A DNA stretch of 64,000 nucleotides from Cordilura impudica (GCA_963682025.1 OY821517.1:18626048-18690047), one strand, 5' to 3'. Shown: positions 23,615 through 35,116, numbered from the stretch's first letter. Translations and numbers: made by a program. Notes: a model not told the origin generated them from the letters alone.

Positions 23615-23953
23615 TTACATTTCGTGGCAGTGAAAATCTATGTATCTATATAGGATGTTAAAATCCCAATACATTCTCCCGAATAAATCCGCGAGAGCAT
23701 AGTTTAATCGAAAAAATTTAACATTTAGTGATTCGAAATTGCTTAGAAAACGTTGAGGAACATTAAACAAAATTTTATTTAATAGAAATTCAGAGCTGAC
23801 TTCCCCTTGAATTAGATTGATCACAAACGAAACTTTCAGCATGATTCTACGACTTTTAAATGTCGTCAATTTTATTAACGCAAGCCTATCGGTGTACGAT
23901 GGCAAACGGAGAGCAGGATTCGATGGCAGACCACGCAAACAAAAAAGTAACAA
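23615..23953 (-). pseudogene. Non-LTR ORF2 C-terminus, distal part
   Basis: Open frame on the minus strand reading LLFCLRGLPSNP, LPSYTDRLALIKLTTFKSRR, then FNVPQRFLSNFESLN and WDFNILYRYIDF. This is the conserved tail after the RT domain of CR1/jockey/I-like LINEs (YxxRL..L.L..L..RR..M; FNVP.R; DFN.LY). It continues the fragment at 24655-24830: that piece ends ESVQKQFL and this one starts LLFCLRGL, with a HINE between them. Confidence 0.75.
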
Positions 23954-24645
23954 GTAAGAAATTATAGACGGTCTAGACCGACTATACGATACCCTATAAC
24001 ATGGTTTAGAGTGGCATTGTTATTAATTTGTTTGGCTTCAGATATGAAAAAGTTCATATCGGATGCTATATTTATATGGTGACTACGTCGAAATAAGGAC
24101 CGATACTGACCATATTTAGTAAAGTCACTTATATTTTGAAAAAATATATACAAACCAAATTTGAGAAAAATCTGTGCAATGTTTTTGTTTTTTGATAGAT
24201 TTAAGTGAAGATAGGGAAGCAGCTATATATGGGGCCTATGACTAAAAATTGTCCTATAGGGATTATTTTTGGACTACTGATTAATGGATATAATGAACAC
24301 ATACAAACCCAATTTGACTAAGATCTATATGATAATTTGGATCTTATGGCAATTTATGTCGATTTCATAGGGGTCATTTATATAGGGACTAAGTCTGAAC
24401 ATGGAATTAATTTCACCAATTTCAATAGCGTTCATTCTATGGCCGGTAAAAGCTTATATACCAAATTTCATCACAATATATTCATATTTGCGACCTGTAG
24501 TTTGATTACAAAGTTTATATGGACACACAGACCGACGGACGGACATCGCAAAATCGACTCAGAAAGTAATTCTGAGTCGATCGATCGGTATAATAAAAGA
24601 TGGGTCTAGGCCAAATATTTTTGGTAGTTACAAACAGAAAAAAAA
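23949..24645 (-). mobile_element. HINE-1 element inserted into a LINE
   Basis: Inverted copy beginning AACAAGTAAGAAATTATAG, hairpin GACGGTCTAGACCGACT, ATACCCTATAACATGG. The opposite end lacks the CCACATAGTGG dyad and stops after ggtagttacaaacag, so the 5' end is trimmed. Both flanks are pieces of one LINE frame. Confidence 0.85.
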
Positions 24646-24654
24646 TTATAATTG

Positions 24655-24830
24655 TAAAAATATAAAAATTGCTTCTGAACAGATTCACCATTTTGGATCC
24701 CAAATTATGGAGCCATATTCAAGAATCGGTCTTACTAGAGGTGTAAATAGCTGTTTCATAGTATGGGGATAGACAAATTCCTTAGCCCAACGTTTTCGGA
24801 CCAGCAAAGTACATCTTCCTCAATAAACAC
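24655..24830 (-). pseudogene. Non-LTR ORF2 C-terminus, proximal part
   Basis: The minus strand reads RKRWAKEFVYPHTMKQLFTP, LVRPILEYGSIIWDPKW and, after a stop, ESVQKQFL. This is the LVRP.LEYGS..W.P......E.VQ..F block found just after the RT thumb in CR1/jockey/I-like LINEs. It is directly upstream in the LINE of the segment at 23615-23953. Confidence 0.7.
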
Positions 24831-26036
24831 GTATACCGGGCATGATTCGATCAATTCATTTCAATAGTTTTATGATGCAACTTTCTGGGATGTATTGTTT
24901 CAATAGGGGCGAACGGGTTAAACAGGGCATCTGCACGACGATGGACGCTTTAATATTATATTTCAGTCAAAATTAATCGATTAATCGACTTAGATTCTGC
25001 TTTTGAGTACATAACATATTTTCATATATTTATACAAGTCTAGTATATTTAAATAATAATTTAAACATTTTTTTTATACTCTCCAGTACAGTACTCTCCA
25101 CTTTTTACCAACAATAACTATATGGTTTTGTCTCCCCCCCAAAAAATCACTTATTAGTATTTTCAATTTGGTTTGCAAAATAAAATATTTCTAAATTTTA
25201 TATATTTGAAATTGCGATTTAAAACTATCAGAGTACCAAAAGTTCTCAACGGAAAAACGTTTTACAACTTCCGTTCAAAAAACAAAAATATAAATGATAT
25301 TCTACGCTTTTGAAAACCATTGAAATGATCTATTATGTTGTATATATAGAAAAACATTAACAAACATACGTATTTGGCATTTAAAATACTTAAACAAAAT
25401 GTAGAGCTTATTTGTTTATATAGACGAGTGTATATTAATTAATCAAGCATTAAAAGCGGCCTCATTGTATATGAATAAATTAAAATTAATTACGAAATAC
25501 GAAATTATTTCCTCATATTTGTTACTTAATTTGCTTTAAGATCCCTAAAAGGTAAACAGTTGTTTTGAATAAATAAAAGAGATTTTATTTCGACAGTTTT
25601 AGTTCAGCAAATAAGAAAAAGTCGATATAAATTAAAAGATGGCATAAGTCCACACTAAATTTAACAATTAGAATTGGTCATAAAAACAGTTTCCTCCCAT
25701 ATTTTCATATTTTATGCAATAACATAAAATGTCAACATATGTTTTGGCTTTAAAATGAGAAATATTATAAAATTTGAATTTATAGCGTAGTTAAAGCAAG
25801 CTGAACAAATTGTCTCCAAGAAATGCGATTATTAGATTTGAAAGAGTTAATTCTTAATTATTATAAGGAATTTAAACTTAAATTGATTAGGTTTTCATTT
25901 CTTATAATTAATTAAAAATCTAAATTCCTAAGGTTTTCTTTCGCAGTGAATTAAATTCACTTACGCATCATAAAATTTATCCTGAATTTCATTCTATTTC
26001 AAATTGAATAAGTAATTTAGGTTTTAATAATGTTCT
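24831..26036. other. Mostly unassigned AT-rich DNA
   Basis: The first ~130 bp may still be LINE-derived (continuing upstream of the RT thumb). From about 24960 I see no termini, tandem structure or coding motif. Confidence 0.45.
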
Positions 26037-26272
26037 ACACACAGAAAACAGATTCATTGTGGCTACCAAATATGTTGCCAACCGAATTGCGGTAGATTTA
26101 ATAACCGAATTTTGAGTTGCTTGCAATTACAATTCTATTGTCTCAACAGTATATATTTTATCACAGTAGAAAATGGATAGATGCTATATAATTCTGTTAA
26201 AATAATCGAAAATTCAGTTGTTAAATTTTAAAACAATTCGGTTGGTGAATTATTTCTGTGTGTGTAATAGCT
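26037..26272. mobile_element. Short inverted-repeat element (MITE-like), complete copy
   Basis: About 235 bp. Left end CACACAGAAAACAGATTC and right end TTATTTCTGTGTGTG are inverted. A second inner pair (CCAACCGAATTG at 26077, CAATTCGGTTGG at 26236) makes the ends fold back over about 55 bp. Other copies: 12062-12245, 12985-13230 and a part at 16608-16740. No coding capacity and no obvious target duplication. Confidence 0.65.
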
Positions 26273-26379
26273 TCAAACAAGTTGTATGCTCTATACGCCT
26301 ATAGTATAAGTCAAATATATTTTTTTAATTTTTCTATAAAATATACTCATATCGTGTTAACTAGAGTTGGCAGATTGAT

Positions 26380-26800
26380 TTTCCTCCACACCAGTTGCAG
26401 AGGGTATATATAAGTTTAACATTCCGTCTGTAATAATTAGAAAAAAATCTGGATCCCATAAAATATATGTGTATATTCTATCCATCTGTCCATTTGTGGA
26501 AATCACGATCATGCCCCCAATAGAGCCACTGCCGTTGTAGGCGGAGAAGTTCCTCTAATATTTATTTGCCAAATTAACCATCTTAGTAAATTTTTAATTT
26601 TCAAATATTATATAAACAAGTAAGAGTGTTAAACTTGGCGGTGCCGAATAATTGCTACCCTCCACTCGTGTTCGAAATACGATATTAAAAACAAGGTTGA
26701 CAACACTAAGAGGCAAAAAAGGCTGGATTTCAAATTATAATGGCTAGGTTTTCTACAATGATGTTTAAAATAAATAAGATAGCTAACAGAAATATTAGGT
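26380..26800. repeat. HINE-2 fragments, head to head
   Basis: 26385-26612 starts ccacaccagttgcagagggtatatataag, close to the DINE-1 5' end pattern. 26613-26700 is the inverted 3' terminus of the family: aacaagtaagagtgttaaact, a tggcggtgccga hairpin and gctaccctccactcg. Bodies are truncated. Confidence 0.55.
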
Positions 26801-26804
26801 AATT

Positions 26805-26982
26805 TCGTGCTTTTTTATTTGAAAGCAATTATTAAATGCAATGAGTTAACACATACAATTACATTTTTGTTTGTTTGCATATTAGCGATAAATACATATT
26901 TGTGTTTGCTTGTTGTTTTTGATAATTTTCTTTGTATACGTTCACAAAATAAATAATAATGTGTATGCATCGCTGATACATA
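26805..26982. repeat. Interspersed repeat, second copy, split by mariner
   Basis: Colinear with 15250-15440 (gaaagcaattattaaatgcaat ... cttgttgtt ... gcgataaatac ... gtatgcatcgctgata). The continuation (tttatatgcactagcg) lies at 27918 onward, on the other side of the deleted mariner. Confidence 0.5.
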
Positions 26983-27915
26983 AAGGGTGATTTTTTTGCT
27001 TTTATCTTTTTGGCAACACTGGTTTAAAAAGCTGACGCACGTTTCGTGTTTTGTTTCATTGTCAAACATCTTCAGTTTGGTCTATAATTTAACCATGAAT
27101 CGTCTTACAAACGAACAACGCTTGCAAGTTTTTGAATTTTATTATCAAAATGCGTGTTCTGTTAAGAAAGTTCATGGCGTGCTTCTTCCATTTTATGGTG
27201 TTTGATCGACCCACTGAAGCGGCTATTCGGGCTATTGTGGCTAAATTTCTCACCAAATTTACATTGCTGGACATTAAACCACCAACACGCTTACGTAGAG
27301 TGCGAACTGAAGAAAATATCGCAGCTGTATCGGCCAGTGTTAATGATGACCATCAGTTATCGATTCGTCGCCGTTCGCAGCAATTGGGCCTCTGTTACTC
27401 AACAACGTGGAAAATTTTGCGGAAAATTTTGCCCAAAATGCAAGAGCTTGACTTGCATGACATGTGGATTCAACAAGACGGTGCCACATGCCACACAGCA
27501 CGCGCAACAATGGACTTATTGAGAGGCGAATTCGGTGAACATTTTATTTCACGTTCGGGACCGGTCAATTGGCCGCCTAGATTGTGCGATTTAACGCCTT
27601 TAGACTATTTTTTGTGGGGATATGTTAAAGCTCATGTCTATACAGACAATCCCGCTTCAATTGACGCATTGGAAGACAACATTGAAGAATTTATTCGTGA
27701 GATACCGGCCGAAATGTTGGAAAGAGTATGCCAAAATTGGACTAAGCGGATGGACCATTTAAGGCGCAGTCACGGTCAACATTTGCATGAAATAATCTTC
27801 AAAAATTAAATTATATGGACGTACTATCGATTCAAATAAAGAGTTCGTGCATTTTTCTGAATTTTATGTGTTTTTTTTTGTAAAACTTTCCTATAGCTCT
27901 TAAAAAATCACCCTT
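26983..27915 (+). mobile_element. Internally deleted DD41D-type mariner
   Basis: 933 bp. Left end AAGGGTGATTTTTTTGC follows TA. The right end is the inverse AAGGGTGATTTTTTAAGAGC, followed by TG, most simply a mutated TA. The intact relative at 58908-60213 is 1306 bp, so about 373 bp are missing, all from the middle of the transposase. Confidence 0.85.
27095..27809 (+). pseudogene. mariner transposase, frameshifted and deleted
   Basis: Starts MNRLTNEQRLQVFEFYYQN at 27095, shifts frame near 27200 (TGATC), then continues FDRPTEAAIRAIVAKF, SIRRRSQQLGLCYSTTWKIL. There it jumps from residue ~111 to ~236 of the intact protein, to LPKMQELDLHDMWIQQDG. The tail CDLTPLDYFLWGYVK and DHLRRSHGQHLHEIIFKN is intact. 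The first catalytic Asp is in the deleted part; the second and third Asp remain, with 41 residues between them. The deletion junction is flanked by two copies of GGAAAATTTTGC (27409-27420, 27421-27432). Confidence 0.9.
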
Positions 27916-28017
27916 TGTTTATATGCACTAGCGTGGTCTTATGCTATATGGAAATTTTTATATGGCGATCTATATAAAATTAATAAATTTGAAGTTTGGG
28001 AACAATCAGATAAAGAA

Positions 28018-28623
28018 TTAATTTTTTCGACAAGTTGTTATATAAATCGATTTTAGTATTAAATTATCTTTGAAAAAGTAATATAACTTAAAAATCGAAT
28101 AAAAAGTCGCCAAGAAATAGCAAATGCCCCAAATCACTTTTGTGTCAATATACACTAGGTCATGAAATTTGATGCCACTTTTTTTCAGCTTTGAGAAATT
28201 GATCAAAGCCATAATTTTTTTTAGCCTCTATACTCATACGTACTCAAATATGAAGTGTTGTTTTATTACCACATTGTTAATCTATTGCGCAATGAGACCG
28301 AAAATGTGTAATTGTTTTGATAAAATTTTGAAAACTCCCTTTTCAAGTTTTAAAAAATTTTAAAATTTTTAAACAAAATTTAAAAAAATGGATCTGCTAA
28401 TTTAGAGCTAAACTGTGTGAATTTTTAGATAAATACCCTAGCTAGAATTTTTTTAAAAGAATTTATTTTTTGTGGATTTCGAGAAAAATTAGATTTTTGT
28501 GAAACATCCAGTAAATGCAATCTTTCTAAATACTCTGTATCAAAAATTAATCTGTTTTCTACTTCTAATTATTATATTTTATCTTAGTATACTAGGGTTT
28601 CAGAAAAAAGTAATATGACCGCA
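28018..28623 (+). repeat. Left arm of fold-back composite, copy 1
   Basis: About 600-bp arm whose reverse complement is found at 51570-52195 and partly at 29212-29310. Landmarks: aaatagcaaatgccccaaatcacttt, ctaggtcatgaaatttgatg, attgcgcaatgagacc, gatttcgagaaaaattagat, ctagggtttc and aatatgaccgca. It ends at a TTAA. Confidence 0.75.
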
Positions 28624-29211
28624 TTAACCCTTTTGCACTCGGCGTCACATATGACCTCAATTAAAAAAAATCAAATATTTTGTAAGTGCTGTTGAATTTT
28701 TAGATGTGACGCTTAAAATATAATAACCAAATGTACAAACCTGATTTTTAATGATTTATAGTTTAACAATGTTCTCCTTTTATTTAGAAAAATTGAGATA
28801 ATTTTTAAAAAGAAAATAATTTTTTAATAAAATTGGTTAAAAGTTGTTTTAATTTATGTTCGTGAGCAATAAGCAGATAAATGCACCAAGGATATATCAC
28901 AATGGATTATTTTAATCCCAGGAGCATTGAAGGGTTAAATAAAAAAAATTAACTGAATTATATTTGTTAGATTCTAAATAGTGGTTTCATCGAGTTACAT
29001 AGAAAAACTCGTTTTCGGTAATCTTTAATCAAAAATATTTTAAAATCCTCGGATTTATACCAAATTTAGGCACGGACGATCTACACATTCGGTTATAATA
29101 TTTTAAGTATTAATTTAAAAAATTCAGTATTTGCAAACTATTTGAAATTTTTGACTTAATCGTCCTAAACTAGCTTGGGGTCATTTGAGGCGACCAGTCC
29201 AAATGGGTTAA
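28624..29211. mobile_element. piggyBac-type (Looper-like) non-autonomous core
   Basis: Bounded by TTAA at 28624-28627 and 29208-29211. The left end reads CCCTTTTGCACTCGGCGTCA, CATATGACC. The right end in reverse complement reads CCCATTTGGACTGGTCGCC, AAATGACCCC. TTAA targets with CCC-starting inverted repeats are piggyBac hallmarks, and CCCTTTGCACTCGG is close to the Looper group. 580 bp, no ORF. It shares its last ~580 bp order with the core at 49839-51565. Confidence 0.7.
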
Positions 29212-29310
29212 TGACGTCAAATTATTTTCTCCCTAACCCATGGTTATCACGATGATATAAAACATTCTAAGCAGAAAACTGATTAATTTTTGATTCAAAG
29301 AGTACATTTG
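29212..29310 (-). repeat. Right arm of fold-back composite, copy 1 (truncated)
   Basis: tgacgtcaaattattttctccctaacccatgg ... agaaaactgattaatttttgatt mirrors the inner part of the left arm, then similarity stops. Confidence 0.6.
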
Positions 29311-29379
29311 GTGCGTCTCTTGGGTCTAGAGACATTAAATTTAACAGGAAATTGCTGCAGACTATGGAGAAAATGTTAA

Positions 29380-29582
29380 GCCTAAGTAGTGGGACCCACC
29401 CGACCTATTGTGGACAGGATAATGTTTTTGACAGATAGACAGACAGACAGACGGATACCGCCATATTGACTTCTGCTGTTATAAGGATCAAGAATAGTTT
29501 ATGGGGTCTCTGGAATATATTTAGATGTGTTGAAAAACTGATATATATGCCCTGTGCACAGTGGTGTTGAGCGCATAAAAAA
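29380..29582. repeat. HINE-2 fragment
   Basis: tattgtggacaggataatg, a CAGA run at 29433-29455, ataaggatcaagaat, and gaaaaactgatatatatgccctgtgcacagtggtg: the same block order as 15600-16020. Confidence 0.6.
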
Positions 29583-29697
29583 TTGGTAGAATATAAGAGA
29601 AATTGAAGCATTGAAATTAAAAATACTGCTAATAAAACAAGTAATAAAATCTTTTAATGGCTCAAGCAACTAAAAATTGTTGTAGACGAATATCTGT

Positions 29698-30505
29698 TTA
29701 CCCTATACCACTATGTGGTTTGGGTATAATGACTTTGTGCTGCTGTTTGTAACAACCAAAAATATTTGACCTACAGCCATCTTAAATTATACCGATCGAA
29801 TCAGAATCACTATCTGATTCGATTTAACGATGTCCGTCCGTCCGTCCGTCCGTCCGTCCGTCTGTGTGTCCATGTAAAGCTTGTAATCAAACTGCAGGTC
29901 GCAATTATGAATATATTTTGATGAAATTTGGTATTTAATCTTCTATCAGCCATGGGATGAACGCTATTGAAATTGGTGAGAATCGGTCCATGTTCAGACC
30001 TAGCCCCCATACAAATGACCCCTATGAAATCAACATATATTGCCATAAGATCCAAATTATCATACAAATCTTAGTCAAATTGGGTTTGTGTATATATATT
30101 AGATCCATTAATCAGTAGTCCAAAAATAATTCCTATTGGACAACTCTTAGTAATAGTCCCCATATAGAGCTGCTTCCCGATCTTCACTTAAATCTATCAA
30201 AAAAGAAAAATATTGCACTGATTCTTCTCAAATTTTGTTTGTATATATTTTTGCAAAATACAAAAGACTTTACCAAACATGGTCAGGATCGGTCCATTTT
30301 TGGGCCTAGTCCCCATATGGATATAGCAACCGATATGAAATTTTTCATATCTGCAGCCAAAAAAAATTAAGAAAAATCCCACTCAAATTTGGTTTATGCT
30401 TATTTTCTATATCCAGTTATTTGGGTCTGAGAGATAGGGTCTCTAAACGCATGGTATAGGGTATCATATAGTCGGTCTACACCGACTATAATTTTCTTAC
30501 TTGTT
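29698..30505 (+). mobile_element. HINE-1 element, full length
   Basis: About 808 bp from TACCCTATACCACTATGTGG to TTTTCTTACTTGTT. The GTCC microsatellite has six units (29832-29862). 3' box TATAGGGTATCATATAGTCGG and hairpin GTCGGTCTACACCGAC. Very similar to the copy at the window start (1-528). Confidence 0.9.
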
Positions 30506-30774
30506 TTTAATTATAGTAGAAAATAATAATAATAATAAAAAATTTAATGCAATTTTTCATCATTGTCTTTATAACAAAAATAAATAAATAAGAAATTGTA
30601 AATAAAAATTATTTCTTCGAGCTCAAGCTCAAGTTATTTTGAAAAAGATTCTTTCTTTATTATTCCAATATTTCGCTATTCATCGAATAGCATCTTCAGG
30701 GATTTATCTAGATAACATATGTACACATATCATAAATACTGGCATGAAACAATAAACTATAAATTAAATTGGTA

Positions 30775-31093
30775 TCTATGATATTAATAGGCTAGGCGAT
30801 CTCTTGTGACCGATGTTTTGTTCTACCGTTTTATTCCGATTTTGACCAATCGTATATTATTTGAAAGGTATTTCTTTTTAGCCATTTTGCAGATTTACAG
30901 ATTTTAAAATTTTTCCCTTTATGTTCAGCAAATTGTATTTAAAGTTGCTACTAACACATACATAAAATTATACAATGCTATGTGTGTGTTTATTAAATTT
31001 GTTAATTTGTTTGTAATAAAAATGAGTTTGTTTAATGAAAAAATAAAATTTCCTAGAATTTGCACTCGAATTTCGAGGGCTGGAATATGGTAG
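30775..31093 (+). mobile_element. Non-autonomous Helitron (family N1), copy 3
   Basis: 319 bp. Starts A|TCTATGATATTAATAGGCTAGG. The 3' palindrome CTCGAATTTCGAG is at 31065-31077 and the element ends 16 nt later at GTAG|T (CTAG in better copies). It shares cacatacataaaattatac and gaaaggtatttctttttagc with copies 1 and 2. Confidence 0.75.
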
Positions 31094-31279
31094 TTACAAC
31101 TTACTGGTTAAGTAACTGTATTAGAATGGTAACTGTACCGAGCATTGGTTACAATATTGAGTTTAAGCCACAGGTAGAGGATATCAAAGATTCGTCACAG
31201 CTGAATTTAACAGTTGTGGAAAATTTTAATGTGGAAATAATTGCAATAATTTCCAATTAATGAAAATTTGGAAACATTC

Positions 31280-31380
31280 TAGCGCCCCGGTAGGTGAGTA
31301 GGTAGCGTGCTCGCCTATCATGCGGGGGTCGTGGGTTCGATTCCCACCAGAGGCTTTGCGGAACTAGGCATAAAAAAAAA
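31280..31380 (+). mobile_element. tRNA-like SINE, copy 2
   Basis: A pol III A-box-like TAGGTGAGTAG (31291-31301, one mismatch) and a perfect B box GGTTCGATTCC (31334-31344) sit in a tRNA-like head. An anticodon arm CTCGC/GCGGG with loop CTATCAT and a T arm GTGGG/CCCAC can be folded. The D arm does not fold properly. The head is followed by ggctttgcggaactaggca and an A tail. The damaged paralogue is at 18003. A real tRNA is unlikely (ATC anticodon, poor D arm, A tail). Confidence 0.7.
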
Positions 31381-32170
31381 ATTTTATTGAAAGTGAAAAT
31401 TAATTTAAAAACTTTCGACATTAATGGTTGGAATTTGAATTTTAAAACTGAATTTAATTTTTGTTCAATTAATTTTTTAGATTTTATGAGAATATTTTTT
31501 TTTAGAAATAAAATGTGTACAAAAAATTGCCAATTGGGAACTTCATTTCTAATAAAACGAATGGGTATCTCTCAGCCACTCAGAAATTATTGAAAATTTG
31601 TTCAAATGTTGGAGCTTACTCAACTTAAGAAATATTGCAAAATTTTGCTCATATGATCTTTAGTTTGCAAAAATAAATATAAAATAATTATATTCTTATA
31701 TTAAAGAAAATATGTTGTTGCTGATAGTCTATTGCACTCATGTGCCAAATTTCATTGATGTGTTCTGCGTCATAAATAAAAATTCAAAATTAAAAATTCA
31801 AGTATAAAATTTAACACTAAGAAGTAAATTTAGAAATTTTAATTTTATATGTATGTTTTTAAATAAAAAAGTTTAGTTAACGTTAATAATTGATAAAAAA
31901 TATATGTTGCAGCTTCATACCAATTTGTTTTTTTTAGTCCCATTTTATTTACACCTGTCTTTATATGACAATAGGTAACTATTTTTAAGGTTTGGGTGTT
32001 AATTATCTTAAATCAATACTTAGGATAACTTATATTTAATGTTAGTAGAAAATAAGTTTTGCTTTTCAATAAATTATTTGAAATATATTGCACCAGATTA
32101 CATAAATCTAGTAAATAACTCCGATGGGGTGCATCGTTTTAGTCTTCTTGAACCTGAGAGCTCGTTGAAG
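31381..32170. other. No recognisable feature
   Basis: AT-rich DNA between the SINE and the LINE remnant. No termini or coding motif seen. Confidence 0.45.
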
Positions 32171-32179
32171 GCAGTTGTC

Positions 32180-33320
32180 TGACTTCATTGTTAGTATGAG
32201 ATGTAAGTTGAATTGTATGTTTAAGACTGGAATTACTTATTACCACATGGACTGTGCTGGCGTTTATTTATTTATTTTTTTTTATTCTGTGTTGATAAAG
32301 TCAATTCCTTTCCTAGGAGCCAGTATAGTTGTCGAAATTTGTACTTATCTTCGTTTTTTGCGTATGATGTGTTCTTTCCAGATTAGTTTTCATGCCAATA
32401 CATTTAGCTTTATTATCCTTGACAATTGGAGTCCTGTTTATTGTGATTGATTGATGGTCACTGATATGTCTATTTGTGTAAGTTACTAAGACAGTTTTTT
32501 TCACCATTTACTAGTATGCCCCAGGTTCCAAACCAGTTCAGTGTATTATCCAGCAGTTTTTGGTGGTTTGAGATAGCCATAGTTATATCTTTATTTGACG
32601 ACATTAGGATAGTGTCGTCTGCAAATGTAGCAACAATATCAGAGTTTCTTGTTGGGATAGGAATTGGCGCAAGAACACTGCCTTGCGGAACTCCAGCTTC
32701 CCTTTTAATTACTCTTGAACATTCATCTTTGTATTTCACATAAAAATGTCTGTCAGTTAAATAACTTTGCAGTATGAGTAAGATATTCGTTGGTAGAGTC
32801 TTTTCTAATTTATGAAGCAGGCCAGCAGGCCGGCGTGCCATACACTATCGAACGCTTTCGCTACGTCAAGGTATGTAGCCATACAAAAGTTTTTTTAAAA
32901 TCAATTGCCGATAAGATTTTGTTTGTCACTCTATGTATTTGCTGGATTATAGAGTGCCTGGGTCTAAAGCCATACTGAGGCGCTGGTATAAGAGTTATTT
33001 CTTTTAGTATGGGTTCTAATTCGTCAAAAATAAGTTTTTCGAATAATTTCGACAAAAGTGGTAGTAGGCTAATTGGTCTGTATGAAGTAGCTTTTGTAGC
33101 GTCTTTGTTGGGTTTAGCAACAGCAATAATTTCAGCAGCTTTCCATGCTTTTGGAAAATATTTCATTGATATTGATTTCTGATGACGATAAGACCTTTTG
33201 TTGGTAGTTCTTTTAAGAGTTTACCTATGACAGGGTACATAGCCGGGGGACTTGTTAGCATCAATTTTTATTTTGATATTATTTTTTATTTCATTTAGAG
33301 AAATATTTTTGATATGACAG
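32180..33320 (-). pseudogene. Jockey-like LINE ORF2, RT remnant
   Basis: On the minus strand, in order: ISLNEIKNNIK (linker), FPKAWKAAEIIAVAKPNKD, SYRPISLLPLLSKLFEKLIF, APQYGFRPRHSIIQQ, a frame change, DVAKAFDSVWHAGLLHKLEK, SYLTDRHFYVKY, AGVPQGSVLAPI, TFADDTILMSS, ILVNGEK, and a weaker thumb region to about 32180. These are RT blocks of jockey-clade elements. Both catalytic blocks (AFDSVW, FADD) survive. Part of the stretch between GSVLAPI and the FADD block is deleted. There is a frameshift near 32840 next to a short direct repeat (caggccagcaggccgg). The endonuclease half and 3' tail are missing. Confidence 0.85.
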
Positions 33321-33929
33321 TTTGTGGTTTGAGTGATCCTTATAAGTTGCAAGCAAAAATTGTGAACCGAATTGAAGAATATTACAACAAATTCATATAT
33401 ATTTTAATTCAGGAACCTACAAAAACGCACTCATTAAATTTAGCACATCTAAATTATTGTTAGGATATCTCAATACCCTTTACCTCGATTAGAATTATAG
33501 CATAACGCTTGAAGAATTTTTAAAAAAATTTTCAATTAAAAATTTTAATAACTAAGTCCGTGACAGCGAATCTCTAGAGGCGTTGTTGGTTGTTGTTTTG
33601 CGGTGAACATCATAACTCGTTACCGGATCATGTGAAATAAAAAATCGAAATGCGTTTAAAAGGTGACATGTTTCCTGAGGTAGTGACGAAGAGTTTTTTA
33701 AAATTTTTTATTTTTTTTTTTTGCTAAAAAAATTTCGGAAATTTGTTGTTAAAAAATGGGTAAGAAATTGGAAAATAAAAAAAACTCTTCGTGGTTACCT
33801 GATGATCTATGTGTAGATATAGTGCGTAAAATTACAAAAGAATCGGTCAAGTAGATTTTGAGTAATGATGTGCCAGACTTCGAACATTTATTTGCGACGC
33901 ATCGCAGTTTGTAACGCATCGAAAATGAA
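33321..33929. other. No recognisable feature
   Basis: AT-rich; no termini or coding motif seen. Confidence 0.45.
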
Positions 33930-34312
33930 ATTCGCCCCACAAAGTATATATATTACTGATCCTTGTATAGCGATGTCCGTCTGTCTGTTGAAATCACGCT
34001 AATTCACAAAATAAACCATTTACCTCGGAAAACTTATAATAATATTGCTTGTCATTATTTCGAGCAGGCTGACATTTAAAATGGTTTAAATCGGGTATTC
34101 TAGCGCCAAGATATGACCTAAAATATAGAGGCACCTCTAAAAATTCAGTATGTTTGTGAAATAATAATAATAATTGTATAAAGTTTATGAAATAGTATAC
34201 CTTTTCAAATATTTATCTGTATAAATAGTGATATTAGTTCAGCTGATAATGTAAACGTAAAATTCGTGTTGAGTGTATCAAAGATTCGGCACAGATTCTT
34301 ACTTGTTTTTTG
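33930..34312 (+). repeat. HINE-2 element
   Basis: From caaagtatatatattactgatcc through gcgatgtccgtctgtctg, cacaaaataaaccatttac, atttcgagcagg and aagatatgacc, to a terminus aaagattcggcacagattcttacttgtt. The tail CTTACTTGTT is shared with HINE-1, but the body and hairpin are not. Confidence 0.65.
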
Positions 34313-34569
34313 TATTAAATCTTTCAAAAGTAAAACTTTTATGATAGAACATTCAACTTCAGGTTTTTTAGTAAATATTTTTTAAAAAATATCAAAAATT
34401 GAGACATTTTCCACATTTTATTTTTATACATTTTAAAAAAGTATAGGATTTCAGTTTGCGTTTACAAAAAAAGCCCTTTTTAGTTGTTTTCGTTTTTGTG
34501 TAAAAAGTCTGGTTGTGATTTATTGAACAAGACCAGTAAGTTTTTTTTTTAATGTTTAAATGTTGTCCT

Positions 34570-34995
34570 TTTCAATATTTTTGGACCCACACCATTGTGT
34601 AGAGGATATTTATTAGTTTGTCATTTCGTTTGTAATAAATCGTCTGTCCGTCTGTCTGTTCAAATCACTCTTATTCACAAAATAAACTATTTACCTTGGT
34701 AAACTTAGGACAATATTATTTGTCATTATTTCGAGCAGCTCGCTATTGAAAACGGGGTAAATCTTACATCATTGTGGCAATATATGGCCTAAAATATGGA
34801 GTCTAACAAATGCTTAAAACTGAGAATGTTTGTTGTAATAATTTGGTACTAAGTTTATCAAATTGTTTACTTTTACAAATATTTTGGTTATATTTATTAC
34901 AATTAGTGCAATAAGTCCAGATATTAATGTAAACGTAAAACTCAAGTGGAGGGTGTTAAAGATTCATCATTGCCAAATTTAACACTTTTACTTTT
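34570..34995 (+). repeat. HINE-2 element, diverged
   Basis: ggacccacaccattgtgtagagg, cgtctgtccgtctgtctg, cacaaaataaactatttac and atttcgagcag, then ctcaagtggagggtgttaaagattca. The tail reads ttttactttttgtt. Same block order as the copy at 33930. Confidence 0.55.
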
Positions 34996-35116
34996 TGTTA
35001 TCGTTTTTGTTGATACTTTATGTTTTTTTTAGAAATGGGTGCTTGAGTGATTTTCTTCACTTAAGCTCACGACACACTAAATTTTATCACATACAATTTA
35101 CAGCAGGTAAAAATTT

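Noticed and set aside
31280..31352. Functional tRNA gene
   Set aside because: The B box is perfect, but the acceptor and D arms do not pair properly, the loop would give anticodon ATC, and a second decayed copy and an A tail point to a SINE.
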